The notes beneath the pieces were generated by a model. It worked only from the letters and a program-made list of their open reading frames with translations. It had not been told where the DNA came from and ran no database searches. A program made the position numbers and the translations under genes. A stretch of DNA of 54,292 nucleotides from Candidatus Rokuibacteriota bacterium (GTDB lineage Bacteria; Methylomirabilota; Methylomirabilia; Rokubacteriales; CSP1-6): assembly GCA_003220685.1 (NCBI GenBank), contig QHTE01000024.1, positions 1 to 54,292 on the forward strand. Direction: 5' to 3'. Of this stretch, positions 24,840-32,481 are shown one piece after another; positions within the stretch are counted from its first letter, which is position 1; each line of letters opens with the position of its first letter.

Positions 24840-25858
24840 TACTCGATGACCCGGTCGGCGCGCTGCAGCAGGGACGAGGGAATCGTGACCGCCATCGCCC
24901 GCGCGGCGCGGAGATTGACCACGAGCTCGAGCCGCGCTGCGCGCCGCATCCCCAGCGCCGCCGGTCTGGCGCCTCGCAAGATCTGGTCGACCAGCAGAGC
25001 CGCCTGCCGGAAGACGTCGGTCCAGTTCGCGCCGTACGCGAGCAGGCCGCCGGCGTCGGCGTACTCGCGCGACGGGTACACCGCCGGCAGCTTCTCGCGA
25101 CTCGCGAAGGTGGCCAGCCGCTGCCGCTGCGCGAGCGCGACCGCGTCCGCCAGCACGATCAGCCCCTGCGGCCGCAGCTTGCCGAGCGCGGTCAACGCTT
25201 CGCGGATGTCGGCGTCGCCGGCGATCTCGACGGGCGTCAGCTGCACGCCGCGCCCGTTGCCCGCGGCCTGCGTCGCGCGCAGGTCGGCGGCGGCGCTCGC
25301 GCCGGCGGCGCGCCACAGCACGGCCGCGCGCGCGAGCCGCGGCACCACCTGATGCAAGAGGTCGAGCCGGCGCGCCGCCAGCCCGGGGACGAACGTGGTG
25401 ATCCCCGTGACGTTGGTGTTCGGGTCCTTGGTCGCGCCGGTCGCGTCGCCGCCGGTGGGGTCGTCGAACGAGACCGCGACGATGGGGATGGTCTTCGTGG
25501 CGCGCCGCGCGGCGTCGATCGCCTCGGGCCCGACGGCGACGATCACCGCGACGTTGAGCCGCACGAGGTCGTCGGCGTGCTGCGGATAGAGCTCGGGCTT
25601 GCCCTGGACGTAGCGGTACCAGATCTTGATCGACTGCCCCTCGACCCAATCGCGCTCGCGCAGACCGTCCCGCAAGACCGGGGCCGAGTCCGTGGTGGGC
25701 TCGTTGGCGAGATAGCCGATCCAGGGAATGCGCGGGTTCGGCTGCGCCGCCGGCGCCCGCGGCGACGGCACGAGCGTCGCGACCGCCAACAGCGCGAGGG
25801 CAGCGCTCGCGCGCCGCCGCGCGTCGCGCGCCGCGGGTACGCGCAGCGCATGCATCAT
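24839..25858 (-). CDS. ABC transporter substrate-binding protein (ABC_sub_bind/TrpX type)
   Basis: A 339-residue secreted binding protein with an N-terminal signal sequence. IPWIGYLANEP opens the first lobe, GLRERDWVEGQSIKIWYRYVQGKPELYP follows, and later IPIVAVSFDDPTGG. These fit the ABC_sub_bind (PF04392) family, whose members bind small molecules such as tryptophan. No permease or ATPase gene is adjacent, so it may serve a distant transporter. The start at 25858 is adjacent to the divergent small gene at 25905. Confidence 0.78.
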   Translation of the reverse strand: MMHALRVPAARDARRRASAALALLAVATLVPSPRAPAAQPNPRIPWIGYLANEPTTDSAPVLRDGLRERDWVEGQSIKIWYRYVQGKPELYPQHADDLVRLNVAVIVAVGPEAIDAARRATKTIPIVAVSFDDPTGGDATGATKDPNTNVTGITTFVPGLAARRLDLLHQVVPRLARAAVLWRAAGASAAADLRATQAAGNGRGVQLTPVEIAGDADIREALTALGKLRPQGLIVLADAVALAQRQRLATFASREKLPAVYPSREYADAGGLLAYGANWTDVFRQAALLVDQILRGARPAALGMRRAARLELVVNLRAARAMAVTIPSSLLQRADRVIE

Positions 25859-25891
25859 GGCCGGAGCCTATCAAACGGTCGAGGAAATTGG

Positions 25892-25897
25892 TATGAT
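25892..25897 (+). promoter_or_regulatory. -10 box before the NHLP-like small gene
   Basis: TATGAT lies seven bases before ATG 25905. If used, transcription starts at or one or two bases before that ATG, giving a leaderless message. The -35 area is weak (TATCAA at 25869-25874, 17-bp spacing). Confidence 0.45.
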
Positions 25898-25904
25898 CCG
25901 CCCG

Positions 25905-26123
25905 ATGGCGCAAGGACTGCGAGAGCTGGTGGGGCGCGTGATGATCGATCCGGATTTTCTCGCCGAGCTCCAGCGCGCGCCGGAGCCGCTCCTGGCCGAG
26001 TACGAGCTGAGCGACACCGAGCGCGCGACAGTGCAGCAGGCCTTGGCCCGTCTCGCCAAGACGCCGTCGAGTGAGCGGCGGCACACGTTCCGCAGCAGTC
26101 TCATCAGCCGCGTGGCCACGTAA
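25905..26123 (+). CDS. 72-aa NHLP-clan (Os1348-like) putative precursor/leader protein
   Basis: A small protein starting MAQGLRELVGRVMIDPDF. It continues with AELQRAPEPLLAEYELSDTERATVQQAL, a helical leader-like sequence. It resembles the Os1348/NHLP-clan proteins (L..vvgra..DpeFr..Ll.dPe.aL..y.Lt.eE), which often act as leaders of modified peptides. The tail is short, basic and Ser/Arg-rich, with no Cys and no Gly-Gly cleavage site, so a lanthipeptide-type core is unlikely. ATG 25905 is preferred over ATG 25893 because TATGAT overlaps the latter. It is followed by a cNMP-binding protein and a PqqD/M50-type membrane protein. Confidence 0.7.
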   Translation: MAQGLRELVGRVMIDPDFLAELQRAPEPLLAEYELSDTERATVQQALARLAKTPSSERRHTFRSSLISRVAT

Positions 26124-26144
26124 GGCCCCGCTGCCGCTTCGCGC

Positions 26145-26645
26145 GTGCAGGCATCGGCCGAAACCCTCACGTTCCTGCGCGACGTCCGTGTGTTCGAGTT
26201 GTTCTCCGGTCCCGATCTCGCCGTCGTGACCGGGCGGCTGCGCGAGCGCGACCTCCGGCGGCACCAGATCCTCTTCCGCGAGGGCGATCGCGGCGACGAG
26301 ATGTTCATCGTGCGACGCGGGACCATGCTCATCTCGAAAGCGGTGACCGGCAAGGTCGAGCAGGTGCTGGTCCGCGTCGAGCCGTTCGATTTCTTCGGCG
26401 AGATGAGCCTGTTCGACGGCTCGCCCCGCTCCGCGACCGCCCAGGCCGAGACCGACGTCGAGCTGCTCATCCTCGGGCGCGACAGCATGCAGGCGATGAC
26501 CGAGACCGCGCCGCACGCCGCCGCCGCGTTCTTCTACGCGATGGTCCAGGTCTTCATGGAGCGCCTGCGGCGGTCGACCCTGCAGGTCGCCGAGGCGACC
26601 CGCTGGGGCCTCGAGGCCACCGGCCTCGACGTCGAGGGCCGGTGA
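26145..26645 (+). CDS. Cyclic-nucleotide-binding domain protein
   Basis: A 166-residue protein made of one CRP-type cNMP-binding beta-barrel. It has LFREGDRGDEMFIVRRG and the phosphate-binding cassette FGEMSLFDGSPRSATAQA, followed by a C-terminal helix. There is no DNA-binding helix-turn-helix after it, so it is a sensor or anchor rather than a transcription factor. GTG 26145 is the start, 21 bases after the small gene. It runs into the next gene by a 4-base overlap. cNMP domains also occur in NHLM-type peptide export systems, which suits the neighbours. Confidence 0.82.
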   Translation: MQASAETLTFLRDVRVFELFSGPDLAVVTGRLRERDLRRHQILFREGDRGDEMFIVRRGTMLISKAVTGKVEQVLVRVEPFDFFGEMSLFDGSPRSATAQAETDVELLILGRDSMQAMTETAPHAAAAFFYAMVQVFMERLRRSTLQVAEATRWGLEATGLDVEGR

Positions 26646-27865
26646 TGCAGCGGCCCGCGCCCGCGAAGTTCGAGCTGCTCGTCCGGCGCGACGACTCCGA
26701 CGAGTTCGAGCTCCGCCAGGTGGCGAGCGTCGTCGGCTACCTCAACTCGCGCCCGCGCCGGGTGGACCCGGAATCGTACGAGATCTCCGAGCTCCGCTCG
26801 CGGCTGGCGGTGGCGCCCGGCTTCATCCTCAAGAACACGACGACGGACCGCTTCCTCCTGCTGTCCGCGCCGGAGCGCTTCCTCTGGGATCAGATGGACG
26901 GCGCCACCTCGCTGCAGGAGATCGCGACCGCGTACGTACTGAAGTACGGCGAGTTCGACTTCGAGATCATCCCCAGCCTGCTGCGCAAGCTCCAGCGCGC
27001 GCGGCTCTTGACGTTCGAGCCGCGCTCGCGCCTGCGGGCGGCGCTGGCGCGCAACCGCGGCCGGGTCGTCGTCAAGGCGCTCGAGCTCGCGCTGACGAGC
27101 CTCGAGCGCATCCGGATCGCGAGCCACAACGTCCAGGGATTCTTCCAGGCGCTCTATCGCTTCGGCGGGTTCCTCGTCTTCACGCCGATCGCCGCGATCG
27201 CCGGCGCCGTGCTGGCGGTCCTGGGCGCCGCGGCCGCGGTGGTCCTCTTCCACGACGTGCGCGACATGCTCGAGGGATTCGGCGGCCACGCGCTGCGCGG
27301 CATCCTGACCGTCAAGCTCGTCTTCTTCGCGAGCGTGGCGTTGCACCAGCTCGTGCACGGGCTGGCCTGCATCCACTACCGCCGGCGGGTGCGCGAGTTC
27401 GGCTTCACCTTCCTGCACGGCTTCGTGCCGACGTTCTACGTCGACGTCACCGACATCTTCATGGCCAGCCGGCGCGCCCGCGTCGTCACCGCGGTGACGG
27501 GCGCGCTCGTGCATCTGGTCCTCGGCGCCGTCGCCTTCATCGTCGCCGCCCAGGCCCCGCCCGGCAGCTTCAGGCAGGCCTTCGCCGCCGCGTCCGGGAT
27601 CATCCAGTGGCAGGCGCTGGTCGTCGCGCTCTATCCTTTCTGCTTCATCGAGATGGACGGCTACCACATCCTGGTCGACGTGCTCGGGGCGCCCACCCTG
27701 AAGCACGACGCGATCGCGTACGCCAAGCGGCTCCTGACCGGCGCCGGGCGGATCCGTCAGGGCCGCGAGGAGCTGCTCTGGATCGGCTACGTCGCGCTCT
27801 CGACCTTGTCGGTCGCCGCGTTCATCGCCTTCAACGTCTGGATCGTCCTCAGCGCGACGCACTGA
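26642..27865 (+). CDS. PqqD-like domain + M50-type peptide metalloprotease homologue with HQxxH
   Basis: A 407-residue protein. Residues about 55-125 form a winged-helix, PqqD-like region (FILKNTTTDRFLLLSAPERF, LWDQMDGATSLQEI). At least five membrane segments follow. HQLVHGLACIHYRRRVREFG (His235-His239) and PTFYVDVTDIF match the 'putative peptide zinc metalloprotease' branch of M50. The distal FIEMDGYHILVDVLG supplies the third metal ligand (Asp339). The catalytic Glu of HExxH is Gln here (codon CAG 27347-27349), so classical proteolysis may be lost. The start is GTG 26642 or ATG 26645. It is translationally coupled to the cNMP protein. Confidence 0.78.
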   Translation: MMQRPAPAKFELLVRRDDSDEFELRQVASVVGYLNSRPRRVDPESYEISELRSRLAVAPGFILKNTTTDRFLLLSAPERFLWDQMDGATSLQEIATAYVLKYGEFDFEIIPSLLRKLQRARLLTFEPRSRLRAALARNRGRVVVKALELALTSLERIRIASHNVQGFFQALYRFGGFLVFTPIAAIAGAVLAVLGAAAAVVLFHDVRDMLEGFGGHALRGILTVKLVFFASVALHQLVHGLACIHYRRRVREFGFTFLHGFVPTFYVDVTDIFMASRRARVVTAVTGALVHLVLGAVAFIVAAQAPPGSFRQAFAAASGIIQWQALVVALYPFCFIEMDGYHILVDVLGAPTLKHDAIAYAKRLLTGAGRIRQGREELLWIGYVALSTLSVAAFIAFNVWIVLSATH

Positions 27866-27868
27866 AGC

Positions 27869-29059
27869 TCACGCGCCGGCGAGGTCGGCCAGCAGCGCCT
27901 CCACCGCCGCGGTGATCGCTCGCGCCCGCTCGGCCCCGCCCCGGTCGGCAGGCGCCGACCGGCCCGAGAGAGTCAGCGGCGGCTCTGTCGTGCCGAGCGC
28001 GACGATCGCGGCCTGAGCGCGCCCGCGGAGCGCATCGCCGACGAGCGCCGCCATCTCGGTGAGCACGGCCAGCCCGAGCGCCGCGCGGTCCGCCGCGGTC
28101 GGCGCCGCCGCGAGCGCCGCGGCCAGCGCGGCGCGCAGCCGCGCGGAGATGCGCACGCGGCCCCGTCCGATCTGGACGAGATCCCGCGCGACCGGCCCCC
28201 ACTCGAACGAGAACGTCTGGGCGACCGACTCCACGAACGGCGCCAGCGGGGCGGCGCCGCGCGCGGCCACAACGGCGGCCACGCCGGCCCACACCGCGGC
28301 CGGCAGGGGCCGGCTCGGCGACGGCGCGGGCTCGCGAGCGAGGATCGTGTCGAGGTCGCCGTCGGCCCGCAGCAGGAGCGAGTCCTCGACCCGACGCGCG
28401 AGCGCCCAGAGCCCGCAGCGCACGCCCTCGGGCGAATCGACGATGCGCCGCGGGGCGTGGCGCGCGATGCCCTGCCACTGCGGGCGATAGTAAGTGATGC
28501 CGCGCCAGACGACCTTCTCGATCCGCTCGCGCCGCTGCACGTAGAGACCGTCGGCGGCGAACAGGCGCTCGCAGGGCGCCGGCCGCCACGTGAGGCCGCC
28601 GGCCACGAAGGCCGCGAGCGGGTCGCTCACGTCCGGCTCGTAGCGGAACGACTCGAGCAGCGCCAGGAAGAGCTGCTCGGTCGGGTAGGGGCCGCGATAG
28701 GCAAGAGGCCCGGAGCCCTGCTCGGCCGCGCGCGCAGCGATGAGGTTCAACACCGCGGTCCCGCCGCCGGGCGGCAAGCGCGCGGGCTCGGCGAGGGCGG
28801 GGATGCGGTCGATCCGCGCCCAGTCGATCGCCTCGAACAGGGTGAGGCGGGCTCCCTGCCAGCCGTTGGCGGGCGGCTCCGCAGCGTGCCAGAGGCGATC
28901 CGACCAGCCCCATGGCGCGTCCCGCGTCGCGCGCGGCTCGATGCCGAGCCACGACCCGTCGGGAATCCGAACCCACGCGCTCTCGAGCGACCCCGTGGCC
29001 GTGCGGCGAAGGACGGTGACGAGCGTCCCCCGGCGATCCACGATCTGCACGGAGCGCAA
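27869..29059 (-). CDS. Hypothetical protein
   Basis: A 396-residue soluble protein without signal peptide or membrane segments that I can see. I do not recognise a family. It opens with SVQIVDRRGTLVTVLRRT and has Trp-rich stretches (ESAWVRIPDGSWLGIEP, RDAPWGWSDRLWH). The C-terminal half is Ala/Leu/Arg-rich and probably helical. The reading starts at TTG 29059. GTG 29050 is an alternative, and TATCAT at 29059-29064 on this strand would make that a leaderless start. It ends four bases from the M50-type gene (convergent). Coding bias supports a real gene. Confidence 0.6.
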   Translation of the reverse strand: MRSVQIVDRRGTLVTVLRRTATGSLESAWVRIPDGSWLGIEPRATRDAPWGWSDRLWHAAEPPANGWQGARLTLFEAIDWARIDRIPALAEPARLPPGGGTAVLNLIAARAAEQGSGPLAYRGPYPTEQLFLALLESFRYEPDVSDPLAAFVAGGLTWRPAPCERLFAADGLYVQRRERIEKVVWRGITYYRPQWQGIARHAPRRIVDSPEGVRCGLWALARRVEDSLLLRADGDLDTILAREPAPSPSRPLPAAVWAGVAAVVAARGAAPLAPFVESVAQTFSFEWGPVARDLVQIGRGRVRISARLRAALAAALAAAPTAADRAALGLAVLTEMAALVGDALRGRAQAAIVALGTTEPPLTLSGRSAPADRGGAERARAITAAVEALLADLAGA

Positions 29060-29062
29060 TGA

Positions 29063-29068
29063 TACAAT
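29063..29068 (+). promoter_or_regulatory. -10 box before the amidase gene
   Basis: TACAAT lies 12 bases before ATG 29081 in a 21-base divergent gap. It implies a transcript with about five or six untranslated bases. No clear -35 is seen 16-18 bases upstream, inside the divergent gene. Confidence 0.4.
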
Positions 29069-29080
29069 GCGGGTCTGTCA

Positions 29081-30478
29081 ATGGAGACGTGGCTTTCCGC
29101 GCTCGAGATCGCGGACCTCGTCCGGCGTAAAGAAATCAAGCCGCTCGAGGTGCTGGACGTCATCCTCGCACGACTCGACGCGGTCAACCCGGCGCTCAAC
29201 GCGTTCTGCCTGGTGACCGCCGACGTCGCGCGAATCGCCGCGCGCGAGGCGGAGATCGCCGTGATGAAGGGCGAGCCGATCGGCCCGCTCCACGGGGTGC
29301 CCCTCTCGGTCAAGGACGTCCTCCCGACCCGCGGGCTCGTGACCACGGGCGGCTCGCGACTCTTCGCCGACTACGTGCCCGAGGAAGATGCCCTGGCGGT
29401 CGGCCGACTCAAGGCCGCCGGCATGGTGCTCCTCGGCAAGACGAACACCTCCGAGTTCGGTCACAAGGCGTTCACCGAGTGCCCGCTCTTCGGCGCCACG
29501 CGCAATCCCTGGGATCCGACCCTGACGCCCGGCGGCTCGAGCGGCGGCGGCGCGGCCGCGGTGGCGAGCGGCGTGGGGCCGGTGGCGCTCGGGACCGACG
29601 CCGGCGGCTCGATCCGGATCCCGGCCGCGTTCTGCGGCCTCTACGGACTCAAGCCCTCCTTCGGCCGCGTGCCCGACCGCGCGATGTTCGGCGGCTTCGA
29701 GCGGGTCAACCACGTCGGGCCGATCACGCGCACGGTGCGCGACGCGGCGGCGGTGCTCGACGTGGTGGCCGGCGGAGACGACCGCGACCGCAGTTCGCTG
29801 CCGCGCGAGGTCGGCTCGTTTCTGGAGGCGTGCGACGGCGACGTGAAGGGCCTGCACGTGGCGTGGACGCCCGACCTCGGCTACGCGGCGGTGGACCCGA
29901 AGATCCTGGCGATCTGCGAGAACGCCGCGGGCACGTTCGAGACGCTCGGCTGTCACGTGGAGGTCGTCAATCCCGGGTGGGAAAATCCCGAGGAGATCTT
30001 CGCGACGATGATCGCCGCGCAGTTCTACGCCGCCTGGTCCGATCGGCTGCCCGACGCCGAGCGCGCCATGGACGCCTCACTCGTGCGGTTCATCCGCCGC
30101 GGCGGCGCGGTGAGCGCGCGCGACTACCTGCGCGCCGTCGCGCGCGTCGAGGAATACTGGCGCGAGGCGCAGACGTTCCTCGAGCGCTTCGACGTGCTGC
30201 TCATGCCGACCGTGGCCGCGCTCGCCTTCCCGGCGGGCGCGCACCCGCCCCGCGAGATCGCGGGACAGGAGGTCTCGGTGCTCGGCTGGATGCCGTTCAC
30301 GTATCCCTTCAACCTGACCGGCCAGCCGGCGGCGAGCGTGCCCGCCGGATGGACTGACGAAGGCCTGCCGGTCGGCCTGCAGATCGTGGGGCGCCGCCAC
30401 GCCGACGCCACCGTGCTCGCCGCCTCGGCCGCGTTCGAGGCGGCGTCGCCCTGGAGAGATCGCCGTCCCGCCATTTGA
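29081..30478 (+). CDS. Amidase-signature family hydrolase (GatA-like)
   Basis: A 465-residue amidase of the Ser-cisSer-Lys class. The Lys lies in PLSVKDV, the first Ser in [32 protein letters not shown], and [16 protein letters not shown] is the signature. Members hydrolyse amides (indole-acetamide, carbamates) or, as GatA, form Gln-tRNA. No gatB or gatC is adjacent, and the C-terminal region differs from GatA, so a catabolic amidase is more likely. It has no Shine-Dalgarno sequence. A TACAAT just upstream suggests a very short leader. Confidence 0.85.
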   Translation: METWLSALEIADLVRRKEIKPLEVLDVILARLDAVNPALNAFCLVTADVARIAAREAEIAVMKGEPIGPLHGVPLSVKDVLPTRGLVTTGGSRLFADYVPEEDALAVGRLKAAGMVLLGKTNTSEFGHKAFTECPLFGATRNPWDPTLTPGGSSGGGAAAVASGVGPVALGTDAGGSIRIPAAFCGLYGLKPSFGRVPDRAMFGGFERVNHVGPITRTVRDAAAVLDVVAGGDDRDRSSLPREVGSFLEACDGDVKGLHVAWTPDLGYAAVDPKILAICENAAGTFETLGCHVEVVNPGWENPEEIFATMIAAQFYAAWSDRLPDAERAMDASLVRFIRRGGAVSARDYLRAVARVEEYWREAQTFLERFDVLLMPTVAALAFPAGAHPPREIAGQEVSVLGWMPFTYPFNLTGQPAASVPAGWTDEGLPVGLQIVGRRHADATVLAASAAFEAASPWRDRRPAI

Positions 30479-30496
30479 GCCCGCGCACCACCGCCG

Positions 30497-31216
30497 ATGA
30501 CCGACCGCGCCCGATGGGCGATCGTCACCGCGGTGCTGCTGGTGCTGCTCGCCATCGTCATCTGGCTGGTCGCCGCCGACGCCGCGATCGTCCGGTTCAC
30601 CGTTCGCCTCTACCAGGACAAGAAGTTCCTCAAGGAGACGGTCCGGTCATGGGGCTGGATGGCGCCGCTCGTGTTCATCGCGATCCAGGCGCTCCAGGTC
30701 ATCATCTCCCCGATCCCGGGCGAGATCACCGGGCCGGTGGGCGGCGCGCTCTTCGGCACCTGGCTCGGGCTCTTCTACTCGACGATCGGCCTGACCGCCG
30801 GGACCCTGTTCTGCTTCTGGGTGGGGCGCAAGTGGGGCGAGCCGCTCGTGCGACCGTGGCTCAGCGAGCACCACTGGAACCAGATGAACTTCATCCTCGA
30901 GGCCGAGGGCGCGATCATCTGCTTCATCCTTTATCTGGTCCCGGGCTTTCCGAAGGACATCATTTCGTACCTCTTCGGGATCAGCCCGATGCCCTTCTGG
31001 GTCTTCGCCATCGTCTCGACGGTCGGGCGGCTCCCCGGCACGTGGATCTCCTCCTACTTCGGCGCGCACGTGGCCGAGCAGCAGTACATCTACGCGATCG
31101 CGTTCTTGGCGATCGTCGTCGCGCTCTGCCTGCCGGTCTACTACTATCGCGGTCGCATCATCAAGCGCTTCCACAAGCCGCGGACCGGCCAGGAGGAGCG
31201 TCCGGAAAGCTCTTGA
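30497..31216 (+). CDS. DedA/VTT-domain (SNARE-associated) membrane protein
   Basis: A 239-residue inner-membrane protein with an N-terminal helix and the VTT core. The core includes IQALQVIISPIPGEITGPVGGALFG, GLTAGTLFCFWVGRKWG and LVPGFPKDIISYLFGISPM, the FPxD pattern of the DedA/TMEM41 group. These proteins are thought to move lipids such as undecaprenyl phosphate or phosphatidylethanolamine across the membrane. The E/D and Arg residues usual in DedA are partly present. It follows the amidase by 18 bases. The next promoter's -35 overlaps its stop. Confidence 0.82.
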   Translation: MTDRARWAIVTAVLLVLLAIVIWLVAADAAIVRFTVRLYQDKKFLKETVRSWGWMAPLVFIAIQALQVIISPIPGEITGPVGGALFGTWLGLFYSTIGLTAGTLFCFWVGRKWGEPLVRPWLSEHHWNQMNFILEAEGAIICFILYLVPGFPKDIISYLFGISPMPFWVFAIVSTVGRLPGTWISSYFGAHVAEQQYIYAIAFLAIVVALCLPVYYYRGRIIKRFHKPRTGQEERPESS

Positions 31217-31241
31217 CGCCCCGGCCGGGGGCCGATAGACT
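31213..31241 (+). promoter_or_regulatory. Promoter of the aroF leader
   Basis: TTGACG (31213-31218) and TAGACT (31236-31241) are separated by exactly 17 bases, a good vegetative-sigma promoter. It starts at the end of the DedA-family gene. Transcription would begin about 31248, six bases before the leader-peptide ATG at 31254. Confidence 0.7.
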
Positions 31242-31253
31242 CCCGGACACGCT

Positions 31254-31328
31254 ATGGGCACCTCGACTCGCTGCTGCGGCTTCTACCTTTACTTCTTCGC
31301 CGAGGTCCGCCCAGGCGCCCTGACTTGA
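31254..31328 (+). CDS. Phe/Tyr-rich leader peptide of the aroF attenuator
   Basis: A 24-codon frame, too short for ordinary gene finding. Codons 10-15 read Phe-Tyr-Leu-Tyr-Phe-Phe, five aromatic residues out of six, as in pheL-type leader peptides that sense charged tRNA. It lies directly between the promoter and a terminator ahead of DAHP synthase, the first enzyme of aromatic amino acid synthesis. There is no Shine-Dalgarno, and with the predicted start site it would be nearly leaderless. The peptide itself probably has no function. Its translation is the signal. Confidence 0.65.
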   Translation: MGTSTRCCGFYLYFFAEVRPGALT

Positions 31329-31338
31329 GCTAACCAGG

Positions 31339-31414
31339 GGCCGCGGGCGGACCGAAAGCCCGCGGCGCCGATCGAAATCCAGGCCGCGGGCTCTCCCCGC
31401 GGCCTTTTGCTTTT
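31339..31414 (+). promoter_or_regulatory. Attenuator: competing hairpins and terminator before aroF
   Basis: Four segments can pair: A GGCCGCGGG (31339-31347), B GCCCGCGGC (31358-31366), C GGCCGCGGG (31382-31390) and D CCCGCGGCC (31396-31404). A:B makes an upstream hairpin, C:D (loop CTCTC) is an intrinsic terminator followed by TTTTGCTTTT, and B:C would prevent it. Segment A is identical to C. In addition, GGTCCGCCC inside the leader frame (31304-31312) can pair with 31345-31353. The RNA can therefore switch between terminating and reading into DAHP synthase. Which state a stalled ribosome favours cannot be settled from pairing alone. Confidence 0.6.
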
Positions 31415-31435
31415 CACCAACAGGAGGGCCCTTAC

Positions 31436-32452
31436 ATGATCATCGTGCTGAAGTCGGGAGCCTCGGACGCTCAGGTCGAAGACGTCTGTCACCGCATCAC
31501 CGCGATGGGCTACAGCCCCCACACGATCCGCGGCGCGCTGCGCACCGTGATCGGCGCGGTCGGCGACGATCGCGGCAAGGACGCGCTGCGCAGCCTGGAA
31601 TCCCTCGAGTGCGTCGAGTCCGTCACGCCGATCCTCAAGCCCTTCAAGCTCGCCAGCCGCGAGGTTCGCGACGAGCCGACCGAGATCCGCGTCGGCGACG
31701 TGACCATCGGCGGCAAGTCGCTGGTGGTCATGGCGGGCCCGTGCTCCGTCGAGTCGCGTCCGCAGCTGCTCGAGGCGGCCGAAAAGGTGAAGGCGGCCGG
31801 CGCCCACATCCTGCGCGGCGGGGCCTTCAAGCCGCGCACCTCGCCCTACGCCTTCCAGGGGCTCGAGGACGAGGGGCTGAAGCTCCTGGCCGAGGCCAAG
31901 CGGGAGACCGGGCTGCCGATCGTCACCGAGGTCATGGAGCCCGAAAAGGTCGACATCGTCGCGGAGCACGCCGATATTTTGCAAATCGGCGCCCGCAACG
32001 TGCAGAATTTCCCGCTGCTGCGACGCGTGGGCGACGCCGGCAAGCCCGTCCTGCTCAAGCGGGGGATGGCCACGACGATCCAGGAGTGGCTCCTCTCGGC
32101 GGAGTACGTGCTGGCGCGCGGTAACCCGAACGTCATCCTCTGCGAGCGCGGGATCCGGACGTTCGAGGCCTCTACGCGGTTCACGCTCGACCTCAACGCC
32201 GTGCCCACGGTCAAGAAGCTCTCGCACCTGCCCATCCTGGTCGATCCCAGCCACGGGACGGGCCACTGGGAGCTCGTGGAGGCGATGGCGATGGCCGGGA
32301 TCGCGGCCGGCGCCGACGGGCTGATCATCGAGGTGCACCCGCGCCCCGAGGAGGCGCTGTCCGACGGCCCGCAGTCGCTCAAGCCCGAGCGCTTCGCCAG
32401 GCTGATGCAGCGCGCGCGCCGGGTCGCCGGGGCAATGGACCGGGATCTCTAG
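31436..32452 (+). CDS. aroF: DAHP synthase with N-terminal regulatory domain (type I-beta)
   Basis: A 338-residue 3-deoxy-D-arabino-heptulosonate 7-phosphate synthase that condenses phosphoenolpyruvate with erythrose 4-phosphate to start the shikimate pathway. Residues 1 to about 65 form the ferredoxin-like domain found in Thermotoga-type enzymes, which binds Tyr/Phe for feedback inhibition. The barrel carries [33 protein letters not shown] and VDPSHGTGH with metal and substrate ligands. ATG 31436 follows AGGAGG. The upstream leader peptide and terminator add transcriptional control to the allosteric control. Confidence 0.93.
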   Translation: MIIVLKSGASDAQVEDVCHRITAMGYSPHTIRGALRTVIGAVGDDRGKDALRSLESLECVESVTPILKPFKLASREVRDEPTEIRVGDVTIGGKSLVVMAGPCSVESRPQLLEAAEKVKAAGAHILRGGAFKPRTSPYAFQGLEDEGLKLLAEAKRETGLPIVTEVMEPEKVDIVAEHADILQIGARNVQNFPLLRRVGDAGKPVLLKRGMATTIQEWLLSAEYVLARGNPNVILCERGIRTFEASTRFTLDLNAVPTVKKLSHLPILVDPSHGTGHWELVEAMAMAGIAAGADGLIIEVHPRPEEALSDGPQSLKPERFARLMQRARRVAGAMDRDL

Positions 32453-32467
32453 CGGTGGCGCCGGGGC

Positions 32468-32473
32468 TATAAT
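32468..32473 (+). promoter_or_regulatory. -10 box of the TonB-like gene
   Basis: A perfect TATAAT lies eight bases before ATG 32482, immediately after the aroF stop. No convincing -35 at 16-18 bases. The expected start site falls within one or two bases of the ATG. GGAG at 32478-32481 would instead suit the downstream GTG 32488. Confidence 0.5.
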
Positions 32474-32481
32474 CTCCGGAG

